Part shown: one piece after another, positions 44,105 to 52,232 of the stretch
Layout: the number at the start of each line of letters is the position of its first letter
Numbering within the stretch: position 1 is the first letter of the stretch
Origin: Sneathiella marina
Lineage (GTDB): Bacteria; Pseudomonadota; Alphaproteobacteria; Sneathiellales; Sneathiellaceae
Assembly: GCF_023746535.1 (NCBI RefSeq)
Contig: NZ_CP098747.1
Coordinates: 372,001-436,000, forward strand
Direction: 5' to 3'
DNA: 64,000 bases
Notes under the pieces: model-generated
The model's database searches: none
What the model was told of the DNA's origin: nothing
The model's input: the letters and a program-made list of their open reading frames with translations, nothing else
Translations under genes and position numbers: made by a program

Positions 44105-45496
44105 ATGATCTATATTAAGAAAATTGCCCGCGTCTTTAAGAGCCTTTCTGCAAGACTGCTATTGATGACACTTTTATTTGTCATGTTGGCAGAGGTACTT
44201 ATTTTCGTACCCTCCGTCGCTTTCTTTCGACTTAACTATTTAGCAAAAAAGACCGAATTTGCCCATTTGGCAACATTGTCTCTCCTGGCGTCACCGGACA
44301 ATATGGTGTCCGAAGAATTGAAGGAGGAGTTGTTATTTAGAGTGGGCGCGCGCAGCGTTGTTTTACATGGGGCAAATTCACGGCTTCTTATTTTAAGTGA
44401 AAATATGCCGCCTGGTATCGACGCCGAGTTCAATCTTGCCAACAGCAGTCCGCGCGCATTGATTGAGGATGCGTTTATGAGCCTGATGGTAGGGCCGGAC
44501 CGTATCATTCGTATAATTACGCCCATAGAAAACGAACCCAATTCGTCTTTGGAAGTTGTCATTGATGAAAGCCCTCTCATCGACGCTATGTATGATTACG
44601 CGTGGAATATTTTCTGGTTGTCATTAATCATCTCTTTGCTGACCGCAATCCTGGTTTATTTATCCCTGCATTGGTTGATGGTACGCCCGATGCGGCGGTT
44701 GAGTGAGAATATGATTAGTTTTCGTCGGGCGCCCGAAGATCCAACAACCGGTCTGATTGCAACAGGTCGGCAAGATGAGATTGGCGTGGCGGAACGGGAA
44801 CTGAAGATAATGCAGACAAGGCTGAGGACAGCGCTAAAGCAAAAGCAGCACCTGGCCGCATTGGGAACCGCTGTGACCAAGATCAGTCATGATCTTCGAA
44901 ATATCCTTTCAACTTCGCAAATTGTCAGCGACAGCCTCGCACAGATTGATGATCCCAAGGTACAAAAAATTGTTCCCAGGCTAATGACAAGCATCGATCG
45001 GGCAATAGAGCTTTGCTCGCAGACATTGAAATATGGCAAGGCCGAAGAACGAGAGCCGAAACGGGAACGGTTTTTACTGGAGCCGCTGGTAAACGAAGTA
45101 AAAACTTCTGTTGGGATGTCAGCTGGTACGGATATTGTCTGGAAGAACGATATTCCAAGTGGCTTGATGCTGAACGCTGACCGAGACCAATTGTACCGCG
45201 TACTCCTAAACCTTAGTAAAAATGCAATCCAGGCGATGGGCTCGGAAGGATTGATCGAAATTGAGGCGCGGCGTGCAAATAGTCGAACGATCTTGCGGAT
45301 CAGTGATAGCGGGCCTGGCCTGCCGGCAAAAGCAAAGGAACATCTGTTCGAACCTTTCTCAGGCTCCGCGCGGGCGGAAGGAACAGGGCTGGGTTTGTCA
45401 ATTGCCCATGAATTGATCACCGCGCATGGCGGGGATATCACGCTGGAGCGAACAGATGAATCCGGAACGGTTTTCAGAGTGAAGGTTCCGGATTAA
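44105..45496 (+). CDS. sensor histidine kinase, orphan
   Basis: A 463-residue membrane histidine kinase. Two membrane segments (about 18-45 and 172-195) flank a periplasmic sensor of about 125 residues; HAMP-like region, then the dimerisation/phosphoacceptor helix with His in KISHDLRNILSTSQIVSD, and the ATPase domain: N box NLSKNAIQAMG, G1 ISDSGPGLP, G2 GTGLGLSIAHELI. No response regulator lies beside it, so the partner is elsewhere. ATG 44105 is chosen because the longer frame from 44069 would start inside the terminator stem; no clear ribosome-binding site is seen, so translation may be weak or leaderless. The signal is unknown. Confidence 0.88.
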   Translation: MIYIKKIARVFKSLSARLLLMTLLFVMLAEVLIFVPSVAFFRLNYLAKKTEFAHLATLSLLASPDNMVSEELKEELLFRVGARSVVLHGANSRLLILSENMPPGIDAEFNLANSSPRALIEDAFMSLMVGPDRIIRIITPIENEPNSSLEVVIDESPLIDAMYDYAWNIFWLSLIISLLTAILVYLSLHWLMVRPMRRLSENMISFRRAPEDPTTGLIATGRQDEIGVAERELKIMQTRLRTALKQKQHLAALGTAVTKISHDLRNILSTSQIVSDSLAQIDDPKVQKIVPRLMTSIDRAIELCSQTLKYGKAEEREPKRERFLLEPLVNEVKTSVGMSAGTDIVWKNDIPSGLMLNADRDQLYRVLLNLSKNAIQAMGSEGLIEIEARRANSRTILRISDSGPGLPAKAKEHLFEPFSGSARAEGTGLGLSIAHELITAHGGDITLERTDESGTVFRVKVPD

Positions 45497-45574
45497 CCTA
45501 ATTTAAACCGCTAAATGATACGGTTATCCCCGTGAAATACTATTAATGTTACGTTGCGGGGTTTGCGATCGGTT

Positions 45575-45958
45575 ATGTTTGGGCTGTGTAAAATAGGATG
45601 CGTGATGGGCAGCGTCGTTTTTCTGGCGGCCTGTACGACAGATATCGTCAAATCCATCGATAAACAGATTTCTGAATATGCGGGAATAAACTGTTCAGCA
45701 ACCAATCTATCCGTTGGAGAAGATTACTGCCAATCCCCAAAGCAGAGTTTTGTGCAGGCATCCGTATATTGCTATAAAACCATGGGAGGGGTTGATTGTT
45801 ATCGGCAGCCAAATCCCTATCACACCGAAAAATCCGAAAGAGTCCGGCAAACACTATCCTTGGGATCTTATGGTGCTGAAGTCATGACTGCAGAAGAATT
45901 TGAACTGCGGCAAATCATGGCCGAAAAAACAAAATCCAGCAGCAAACCGGCTGAATAG
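45575..45958 (+). CDS. small putative lipoprotein, unknown
   Basis: A 127-residue protein with a lipobox (VVFLAAC) near residue 20, so probably a membrane-anchored lipoprotein. The mature part has several Cys (NCSA, EDYC, VYCYKTMGGVDCY) and a conserved-looking SVYCYKTMGGVDCYRQPNPY segment. I do not recognise a named family, though similar small lipoproteins occur in alphaproteobacteria. ATG 45575 gives a normal signal sequence with a positive residue; ATG 45605 has the better ribosome-binding site (AGGA) but leaves too short a signal peptide. Confidence 0.6.
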   Translation: MFGLCKIGCVMGSVVFLAACTTDIVKSIDKQISEYAGINCSATNLSVGEDYCQSPKQSFVQASVYCYKTMGGVDCYRQPNPYHTEKSERVRQTLSLGSYGAEVMTAEEFELRQIMAEKTKSSSKPAE

Positions 45959-46078
45959 AATTGTATCTGTCCAGAAAAACGGGCCTCAGATTTCACGAAA
46001 TATTCTCTATCTCCTCTTTATTATGTGCGTAAAAATGCTACGTTACCTAATAACATTCATTGGGAGATCAGAGAGACT

Positions 46079-46852
46079 ATGGCTTGGAATCCAGAACAAT
46101 ACACACTCTTTTCTGATCACCGTTTACGACCGGCTTTGGACTTGTTGGCGCAGGTTCCCATAAATCCACCGTCGGTAATTTATGACCTGGGTTGCGGCAC
46201 GGGAAATGTAACCTCGATAATTTCTCAACATTGGAATGATGCCGTTGTTGTTGGTATCGACAGTTCTGAAGAAATGCTGGCGAAAGCCCGTGGCGACCAC
46301 CCTTCCATTGAATGGAAACAGGGCGATATTTCAAATTTCAACCCGACCAGCAAAGGCAATCTGATTTTCAGTAATGCCGCATTGCATTGGCTGGATGATC
46401 ACGAAACGCTGTTTCCAATGCTGTTATCGAATTTACGCCCAGGGGGTGTTCTTGCGGTTCAAATGCCGAATAACTTCAATGCACCATCGCATCAGAATAT
46501 CTATGAACTGGCGCAAACCCCCAAATGGATTGACAAGTTAGGCGGATTAGTCCGTCCAGCGCCTGTTCATAATATCAATTGGTATTTTGACTTGCTATCC
46601 CCTTTGGCCCGCCGGATCAACATATGGGAGACGACATATTTTCAGGTGCTGGAAGGTAAAAACGCGGTTTTGGAATGGACGCGAAGCACGGCCCTGCGCC
46701 CCTTTTTACAAACCCTTGACGAGAAGAGTGTCGATACCTTCGAAGCCGAATATGCGGAGCGACTGCTTGAAGCTTATCCGCAAAGGCGTGACGGCTCGAC
46801 CCTTTTCCCCTTCTCACGATTATTTATCGTCGTCCAAACCGACGAAGATTAA
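46079..46852 (+). CDS. tam: trans-aconitate 2-methyltransferase
   Basis: A 257-residue SAM-dependent methyltransferase of the Tam type, which methyl-esterifies trans-aconitate, an inhibitory side product of the TCA cycle. It opens with MAWNPEQYTLFSDHRLRPALDLL, typical of Tam, and shows motif I VIYDLGCGTGNVT, the acidic residue in VVGIDSSEEMLAKA, and IFSNAALHWLDDHE. Length matches E. coli Tam (about 252). ATG 46079 is chosen over an upstream in-frame codon. Converges with ggt. Confidence 0.92.
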   Translation: MAWNPEQYTLFSDHRLRPALDLLAQVPINPPSVIYDLGCGTGNVTSIISQHWNDAVVVGIDSSEEMLAKARGDHPSIEWKQGDISNFNPTSKGNLIFSNAALHWLDDHETLFPMLLSNLRPGGVLAVQMPNNFNAPSHQNIYELAQTPKWIDKLGGLVRPAPVHNINWYFDLLSPLARRINIWETTYFQVLEGKNAVLEWTRSTALRPFLQTLDEKSVDTFEAEYAERLLEAYPQRRDGSTLFPFSRLFIVVQTDED

Positions 46853-46861
46853 AAACCAAAA

Positions 46862-48577
46862 TTATCGGTCAAGGACGATGCCTTCACGACGCGGATCGGC
46901 ACCGCCTTGCAAGCCTTCCTTTGTTACCAATATGCCGTGAAGACCGCTGTTAAGGGATCTCAGTTTCACTTTGTACCCCATTTTTTCCAGATCGGACTGG
47001 TGTGAGGCCAGAGAGGTGTCTTTTTCCAAATCCAGGGTCCCATTGCGATTTATATGATGGGGCATCTCTATGGCGGACTGCATGTCCATGTCCCAATCCA
47101 AAACCGCGATGACCGTAGAGGCGACGTAGCCAATGATCCGGCTGCCACCAGGGGATCCAATCACCATCTGCAGATTGCCACCGTCATCTAAAACCATGGT
47201 CGGTGACATGGAGCTTCGCGGGCGTTTGCCAGGTTGAATTCGATTATTGACAGGGCCATTTTCTCCGGCGGGATTGAAAGAGAAATCGGTAAGCTGGTTG
47301 TTGAGGATAAATCCGTCCACCATCAAGCGGGAGCCAAATACATTTTCGACGGAAGTCGTCATTGAAACGGCATTCCCTTCCTGATCGATGATACTGAAAT
47401 GACTGGTGGAGGGGAGCTCAATGGCATTGTCGATGCTCAAACTGCCTTGTTTTTCTGATGGCCGGCCGGCTGTAAAGGGAATTTGCGAAACTGCAGGCGC
47501 CACCCGTTTTGCCTGGCTGGAAATATAGGTTTCGGATAACATTTCCGATGCCGGGATATCGACATAATCAGCATCGCCCAGATATTTGTTACGGTCAGCA
47601 AAAGCCAGCGCACTTGCCTGGGAAATCAAATGGATTGCCTCGGGGCTACCAGGAGTTGTCGTGGACATATCCCAGTTTTCCAAAATCTTGAGAATTTGCA
47701 GGACTGTAATCCCGCCGGACGTTGGAGGACCCATGCCGCAGACCGTATTCTCCCGATAATCGGCGCACACGGGCTCTCGCATAACGGCATGATAATTTGC
47801 CAAATCTGCCTCTGTCAGCAAGCCTGGATTTTGGAGGTCTGATTGCACGGCCGTAACAATGTCCGTGGCGATCTTACCGTGATAGAAGGCTTTGCTGCCA
47901 TTTTGTGCAATGCGTTCGAGCGTATCCGCTAACTCCGGGTTTTTGAGGATGGTGCCGACCGGTTTGGCCGTGCCATCAGGTAAATAGAAATATTTCGCAG
48001 CGGTGGCTTTGGTTTTTAAAAATTTGTCCCGCTCCAGGAGGAAATACAGCCGTTCAGAAACAGGAAATCCTTCACGCGCCAGTTTTATCGCCGGTTGAAA
48101 CAGCATCTTCCAGGGAAGAATTCCGTGATCCTGATAGGCGAGTTCCATCATCGCTACGACACCAGGCACGCCGACCGAACCGCCGCCTACAACCGCGTCG
48201 TAGAATTTTTTCCGGGTTCCGTCAGAGGTGAGAAAATGATCTTCTTCAACTGCTGCAGGCGCCATTTCACGACCGTCATATGTTTCAATCGCCTGATTTT
48301 CTCCGTCGAAATAGAGCATAAATGCGCCCCCGCCTATGCCGGAAGATTGTGGCTCCACTAATGTCAGGACCATTTGCGTTGCAATCGCGGCATCAACTGC
48401 GCTTCCGCCCTTTTCCAGTATATTCCGTCCAGCTTTGGCAGCGTGGGGATTGGCTGCGGAAATCATATATCTACTAAATTCTTGTGCAGATGAAATGCTG
48501 GTTAGGCTGGCTAAAATGGCTGCAGTTAAAACAAGTGTTTTTATGCTGGCGCGACGAAAAAATGCCGATTGGCTCAT
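46862..48577 (-). CDS. ggt: gamma-glutamyltranspeptidase
   Basis: A 571-residue periplasmic Ntn-hydrolase precursor that hydrolyses glutathione and other gamma-glutamyl compounds. A signal peptide ends near SSAQE (residue 32). The self-cleavage nucleophile is Thr391 in ELPSTSHFSIIDQEGNAVS, giving large and small chains. Substrate residues lie in GREMAPAAV (Arg), LNNQLTDFS and RPRSSMSPTMV, with oxyanion GSPGG. It supplies glutamate and Cys-Gly, consistent with the peptide-uptake theme. A GGGAAC region upstream has no obvious operator. Confidence 0.96.
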   Translation of the reverse strand: MSQSAFFRRASIKTLVLTAAILASLTSISSAQEFSRYMISAANPHAAKAGRNILEKGGSAVDAAIATQMVLTLVEPQSSGIGGGAFMLYFDGENQAIETYDGREMAPAAVEEDHFLTSDGTRKKFYDAVVGGGSVGVPGVVAMMELAYQDHGILPWKMLFQPAIKLAREGFPVSERLYFLLERDKFLKTKATAAKYFYLPDGTAKPVGTILKNPELADTLERIAQNGSKAFYHGKIATDIVTAVQSDLQNPGLLTEADLANYHAVMREPVCADYRENTVCGMGPPTSGGITVLQILKILENWDMSTTTPGSPEAIHLISQASALAFADRNKYLGDADYVDIPASEMLSETYISSQAKRVAPAVSQIPFTAGRPSEKQGSLSIDNAIELPSTSHFSIIDQEGNAVSMTTSVENVFGSRLMVDGFILNNQLTDFSFNPAGENGPVNNRIQPGKRPRSSMSPTMVLDDGGNLQMVIGSPGGSRIIGYVASTVIAVLDWDMDMQSAIEMPHHINRNGTLDLEKDTSLASHQSDLEKMGYKVKLRSLNSGLHGILVTKEGLQGGADPRREGIVLDR

Positions 48578-48685
48578 GGAAAAAAAGTTCCTATAGATTT
48601 AATTGTGCAGTTGCGAAGAAGTGTTGACCGATACAGTGCGCAAGGCTAACCTCCTTGCTCTGAAAGAAAATTTAAGAAGCAGAGC

Positions 48686-49687
48686 ATGATTAAGACTGGT
48701 CCGTTAAATCTTATCACAGATGTGGATGGCATAAAAATAGGCAATGCCGAAGATGCTAAAGTCGTGACGGGCGTCACAGCGATTATCCCCGATACTGCCG
48801 CAATTGGTGCAGTTGATGTGAGAGGGGGAGGACCTGGAACCCGGGAGACTGAAGCCCTCAATCCCGATTGTCTGGTTGAACGGGTGGACGGCGTCGTCTT
48901 GAGCGGTGGATCCGTTTATGGCCTGGAAGCAGCTTCTGGAACCGTCGCTGAGTTGGCCCGGCAAGGAAAGGGCTTCAATCACAAGGGTATTATCGTCCCC
49001 ATTGTTCCGTCGGCAATCTTGTTTGATATGTTAAATGGTGGTGATAAAAGCTGGGGAGAAATACCTCCCTATCGCCAATTGGGTATTGAGGCAACCAGGA
49101 ATCTGGTCAAGGAATTTCAACTTGGAAATGTCGGCGCTGGGTACGGCGCGACAGAGGCGCGGTATAAAGGGGGGCTGGGCAGCGCTTCTTTGGTTACGGA
49201 TAACGGGGTACAAGTCGGCGCAATTGCTGCCGCCAACCCGGTTGGCAGTGTCCTTATACCAGGTACCAAATCATTCTGGGCCTGGGCGTTTGAGCAAAAT
49301 GGCGAATTTGGGGATATTGGGCCACCGGCCTTTGTTGAAGACATGCCCCTTGACTTGCCTGCGGGCTCCAGTCTCGCGGAAAATACGACAATTTGTGTCG
49401 TTGCAACGAATGTTGCTTTGACTAAATCGGAAGCCAGGCGGGTGGCCGTCATGGCGCATGATGGAATTGCTCGTGCAATTAGGCCTGTACATACCCCGTT
49501 TGACGGGGATAGTATTTTTACATTGTCGACTGAAAAGCAAGAACTAGAAGAGCCTCGGTCGATTGGGCTGGCAAGAATAGGAGCGATGGCAGCCGATTGT
49601 GTTGCGCGTGCCATAGCCAGAGGCGTTTACAATGCGGAGAGTTTAGCAGGTGTCCCCGGATTCAAGTCAGAATTGTTCAAGGATTAA
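48686..49687 (+). CDS. P1 (S58)-family self-processing peptidase
   Basis: A 333-residue member of the P1/S58 family (DmpA aminopeptidase, beta-peptidyl aminopeptidase BapA and nylon-oligomer hydrolase NylC). The precursor cleaves itself at Asn233-Thr234 in ENTTICVVATN, and Thr234 then acts as nucleophile, as in NylC. VDVRGGGPGTRETEAL, VDGVVLSGGSVYGLEAASG and GNVGAGYGAT are typical. No signal peptide, so cytoplasmic. It is followed 17 bases on by a peptide-binding protein, suggesting it acts on imported short peptides or beta-peptides; the true substrate is not predictable. Confidence 0.92.
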   Translation: MIKTGPLNLITDVDGIKIGNAEDAKVVTGVTAIIPDTAAIGAVDVRGGGPGTRETEALNPDCLVERVDGVVLSGGSVYGLEAASGTVAELARQGKGFNHKGIIVPIVPSAILFDMLNGGDKSWGEIPPYRQLGIEATRNLVKEFQLGNVGAGYGATEARYKGGLGSASLVTDNGVQVGAIAAANPVGSVLIPGTKSFWAWAFEQNGEFGDIGPPAFVEDMPLDLPAGSSLAENTTICVVATNVALTKSEARRVAVMAHDGIARAIRPVHTPFDGDSIFTLSTEKQELEEPRSIGLARIGAMAADCVARAIARGVYNAESLAGVPGFKSELFKD

Positions 49688-49704
49688 TACTTAGGGAGAA
49701 GGTA

Positions 49705-51183
49705 ATGAGAAAATTATTTATTGCGGCTGCTGTTGCCAGTGCGGTGCTAACGCCGCTCTCGGCGCAATCAGCAAATGACAGTGCTAATTTCGCAATGCGG
49801 TTGGAACCGCCCGGGTTGGACCCACGTTCGGGCGCGGCAGCGGCTATTTCAACTATCACGCTTTATAACGTGTTTGAAGGCCTGACGCGCATTGACGCCT
49901 CTGGAAATGTTCAACCAAATCTCGCGGAAAGCTGGACAGTTAGCGATGATGGCAAGACATATACTTTTAAGCTTGTTGAAGGCGCCAAATTTCATGATGG
50001 TGCAGATTTTGACAGCTCGGATGTCAAATATACCTTTGAGGCGAATGCCGCTGAAGATAGCAAGATAAAGCGCAAAGAACGTTTCACAAATATGGAAAGC
50101 ATCACCACACCTGATGCCAATACGGTCGTCATTACGCTAAAAGAGCCGCGTCCCGATCTGCTGGCGCAACTTGGTGAATCAACTGCCGTCATCGTCGATC
50201 CGGGCTCAGTTTCCGGCAACGCGACCACGCCAATTGGAACCGGTCCTTATAAATTTGATAGCTGGATCAAGGGGGATAGCGTTAAACTTTCCGCCGCGGA
50301 AACCTATCGGGATGCTGCAAATGTCCCCATTCAAAAGGTATCTTTCCGGTTTATCGGTGACGGGACGGCACGCCTGGCATCCTTGTTGGCGGGCGACGTT
50401 GATTTTGCGGCAATACCAAATGAGCTTCTGTCCAGTAATGCGTTAAATGATAATTTTGTCATTATCGACGGCAATACAAATGGCGAAACAATCTTGAGTA
50501 CGAATAATGCCAATGAAGCATTATCGAAACTGAAGGTCCGTCAGGCGATTGCTCATGCGCTAAAGCGTGAAGATATTATTGATGGCGCCATGTTTGGCTA
50601 TGGTACACCCATTGGGTCCCATTTTGCGCCTCATCATCCGGATTATATTGATTTAACCAATACATATCCGTATGACCCGGAGAAATCCAAGCAACTACTC
50701 GCGGAAGCAGGATATCCGGATGGATTGGCCCTTTCACTGAAATTGCCGCCTGTGGATGATTATGCACGCAAGGGTGGGCAGATCGTTGCGTCACAGCTTG
50801 AAAAGGCCGGATTTAAAATCACCATTGAGAATGTTGATTGGCCGAAATGGCTGGATGAGGTCTATAAAAAGAAAAATTACGACCTTTCCATCGTTAGCCA
50901 TGTAGAGCCGATGGATATCGGGATCTATGCTCGTGACGGATATTACTTTAACTACAAGAACGAGAAATTTAACGATATCATCCGCCAGGCCGACTCAGCT
51001 CAATCACCGGCCCAACGGACGGAATTACTTCAACAAGCCCAGACAATCTTGGCGGAGGAGGCCGTCAATGGATATCTCTTCCAGTTGCCACGGGTCGTTG
51101 TGGTTCGAAAAGGCCTGAATGGCGTTTGGAAGGATTTACATTTATTTTCGACAGACGTCGCGCGCATGTCTTGGGATAACTAG
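49705..51183 (+). CDS. peptide/nickel-type ABC transporter substrate-binding protein
   Basis: A 492-residue SBP_bac_5 periplasmic binding protein. The signal peptide is MRKLFIAAAVASAVLTPLSA, cleaved near AQSAN. Family segments: LYNVFEGLTRIDASGNVQPNLAESW, KFHDGADFDSSDVKYTFE, IGTGPYKFDSW and HALKREDIIDGAMFGYGTPIGS. ATG 49705 follows a GGGAG site; an earlier in-frame codon lies inside the peptidase gene. No permease or ATPase follows: a strong terminator ends the unit, so this receptor must borrow a transporter, perhaps one encoded elsewhere. Confidence 0.93.
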   Translation: MRKLFIAAAVASAVLTPLSAQSANDSANFAMRLEPPGLDPRSGAAAAISTITLYNVFEGLTRIDASGNVQPNLAESWTVSDDGKTYTFKLVEGAKFHDGADFDSSDVKYTFEANAAEDSKIKRKERFTNMESITTPDANTVVITLKEPRPDLLAQLGESTAVIVDPGSVSGNATTPIGTGPYKFDSWIKGDSVKLSAAETYRDAANVPIQKVSFRFIGDGTARLASLLAGDVDFAAIPNELLSSNALNDNFVIIDGNTNGETILSTNNANEALSKLKVRQAIAHALKREDIIDGAMFGYGTPIGSHFAPHHPDYIDLTNTYPYDPEKSKQLLAEAGYPDGLALSLKLPPVDDYARKGGQIVASQLEKAGFKITIENVDWPKWLDEVYKKKNYDLSIVSHVEPMDIGIYARDGYYFNYKNEKFNDIIRQADSAQSPAQRTELLQQAQTILAEEAVNGYLFQLPRVVVVRKGLNGVWKDLHLFSTDVARMSWDN

Positions 51184-51204
51184 TCGCCGATTGGCCTAAA
51201 TGAA

Positions 51205-51240
51205 AAACCCGCTGGTGGGAAACCAGCGGGTTTTTTTTGA
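51205..51240. terminator. bidirectional Rho-independent terminator
   Basis: AAACCCGCTGGT (51205-51216) and ACCAGCGGGTTT (51222-51233) form a 12-bp stem with a GGGAA loop. T-runs follow on both strands (eight T's rightward, TTTTTCATTT leftward). It separates the converging binding-protein and peroxiredoxin genes. Confidence 0.95.
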
Positions 51241-51290
51241 AGAGAAAGGTATCTGAACAAACCCCTCTCTTCGCGGGAAGCTCTGGATTG

Positions 51291-52040
51291 TCAGGCAGCA
51301 GCGGACTGGTTCGTGCTTAAATAATCGTCCAATTGATCAGCACCGCCGATTTTCACGCCATCGATAAATATCTGGGGGGTTGTTAATTCTCCAGAAACTG
51401 CGCGCAATGATCTGCTGGTTGCGTCGGTTCCCAAAATGATTTCCTCAAAATTCAAGCCTGCATTTCTCAAGGCGGATTTGGCCCGAGCGCAATGTCCGCA
51501 ACCGGGTTTGGAGAAAACAGTGATGGCTTTCGGTTTGATGGCTTGCGGATTGAGATACTGAAGCATGGTGTCTGCGTCGGATACCTCAAAAGGATCTCCT
51601 GCAACATCCGGCTCGATAAACATTTTTTCTATCTTGCCGTCATTGACGATCATGGAATAACGCCAGGATCGCTTGCCGAAGCCGAGATCATCTTTGTCTA
51701 CCAGCATGCCCATGCCTTTTGTAAAGGCGCCTGTACCATCAGGTAAAAAAGTGATGTTTTCGGCTTTCTGCGTCTTTTTCCATTCATTCATGACAAAGGT
51801 GTCGTTGACGGAAAGGCAAATGACATCATCTACCCCGCAGCCCTTAAAAGTAGACACCAATTCATTGTACCTTGGCAAATGTGAAGATGAACATGTGGGG
51901 GTAAACGCGCCGGGAAGGGCAAAAAGAACAACCTTCTTACCAGCGAAGAGATCGTCGGTGGTAACGTCTTTCCAGGCGTCACCGCTTCGTGTTTTAAAAT
52001 TTACGGTTGGTATCTGATGACCTTCGATATTTTCAAGCAT
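51291..52040 (-). CDS. peroxiredoxin-glutaredoxin hybrid protein (Prx5-Grx)
   Basis: A 249-residue fusion of a Prx5-type peroxiredoxin (about 1-165) and a glutaredoxin (about 170-245), a glutathione-dependent peroxidase that reduces H2O2 and alkyl peroxides. Peroxidatic Cys50 is in [13 protein letters not shown] with the conserved Thr; the glutaredoxin active site is C181-G-H-C184 in [13 protein letters not shown], followed by TTPQIFIDG and the GGADQL glutathione-binding turn. GGAG lies eight bases before the ATG. A likely promoter and a large inverted repeat lie upstream, so it is probably induced by oxidative or metal stress. Confidence 0.95.
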   Translation of the reverse strand: MLENIEGHQIPTVNFKTRSGDAWKDVTTDDLFAGKKVVLFALPGAFTPTCSSSHLPRYNELVSTFKGCGVDDVICLSVNDTFVMNEWKKTQKAENITFLPDGTGAFTKGMGMLVDKDDLGFGKRSWRYSMIVNDGKIEKMFIEPDVAGDPFEVSDADTMLQYLNPQAIKPKAITVFSKPGCGHCARAKSALRNAGLNFEEIILGTDATSRSLRAVSGELTTPQIFIDGVKIGGADQLDDYLSTNQSAAA

Positions 52041-52077
52041 TTAATGTCTCCGAACGCTGTAATTTGTCTCTGCGCAG

Positions 52078-52141
52078 TATATAAGGAGAAGGGATCAGAT
52101 TTGCAAATACTTTTTAGAATTATTAAAAAGTATTTGCAAAT
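52078..52141 (-). promoter_or_regulatory. promoter and 18-bp inverted-repeat operator of Prx-Grx gene
   Basis: An 18-bp perfect inverted repeat (arms 52099-52116 and 52124-52141, seven-base centre GAATTAT) contains the palindrome ATTTGCAAAT in each arm, at 52099-52108 and 52132-52141, centres 33 bp (about three turns) apart. On the minus strand, TTGCAA of the proximal copy (52106-52101) serves as a -35, with TATATA at 52083-52078 after exactly 17 bases. A regulator bound here would cover the -35. No T-run follows, so it is not a terminator. The regulator is not identified; OxyR's known pattern does not fit. Confidence 0.72.
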
Positions 52142-52165
52142 AAACGAACAACAGGCTTTCAGTCA

Positions 52166-52193
52166 TAAAAAAAGCGGCTGATTATCAGCCGCT
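52166..52193 (-). terminator. Rho-independent terminator of leftward lipoprotein gene
   Basis: AGCGGCTGA (52173-52181) and TCAGCCGCT (52185-52193) form a nine-base stem with a three-base loop, and on the minus strand seven T's follow at once (52172-52166). It ends the transcript of the lipoprotein gene at 52233 and insulates the peroxiredoxin promoter. Confidence 0.93.
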
Positions 52194-52232
52194 GCATGCA
52201 ATTTTAAAGGTGAGTATCGTACGAATATGCGT

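Noticed and set aside
44887-45441. A 184-codon minus-strand frame
   Set aside because: Antisense to the kinase and ATPase core of the histidine kinase; the sense frame has all motifs.
52099-52141. The AT-rich inverted repeat as a transcription terminator
   Set aside because: No T-run follows on either strand, it lies in a promoter position, and a proper terminator exists 30 bases away for the neighbouring gene.
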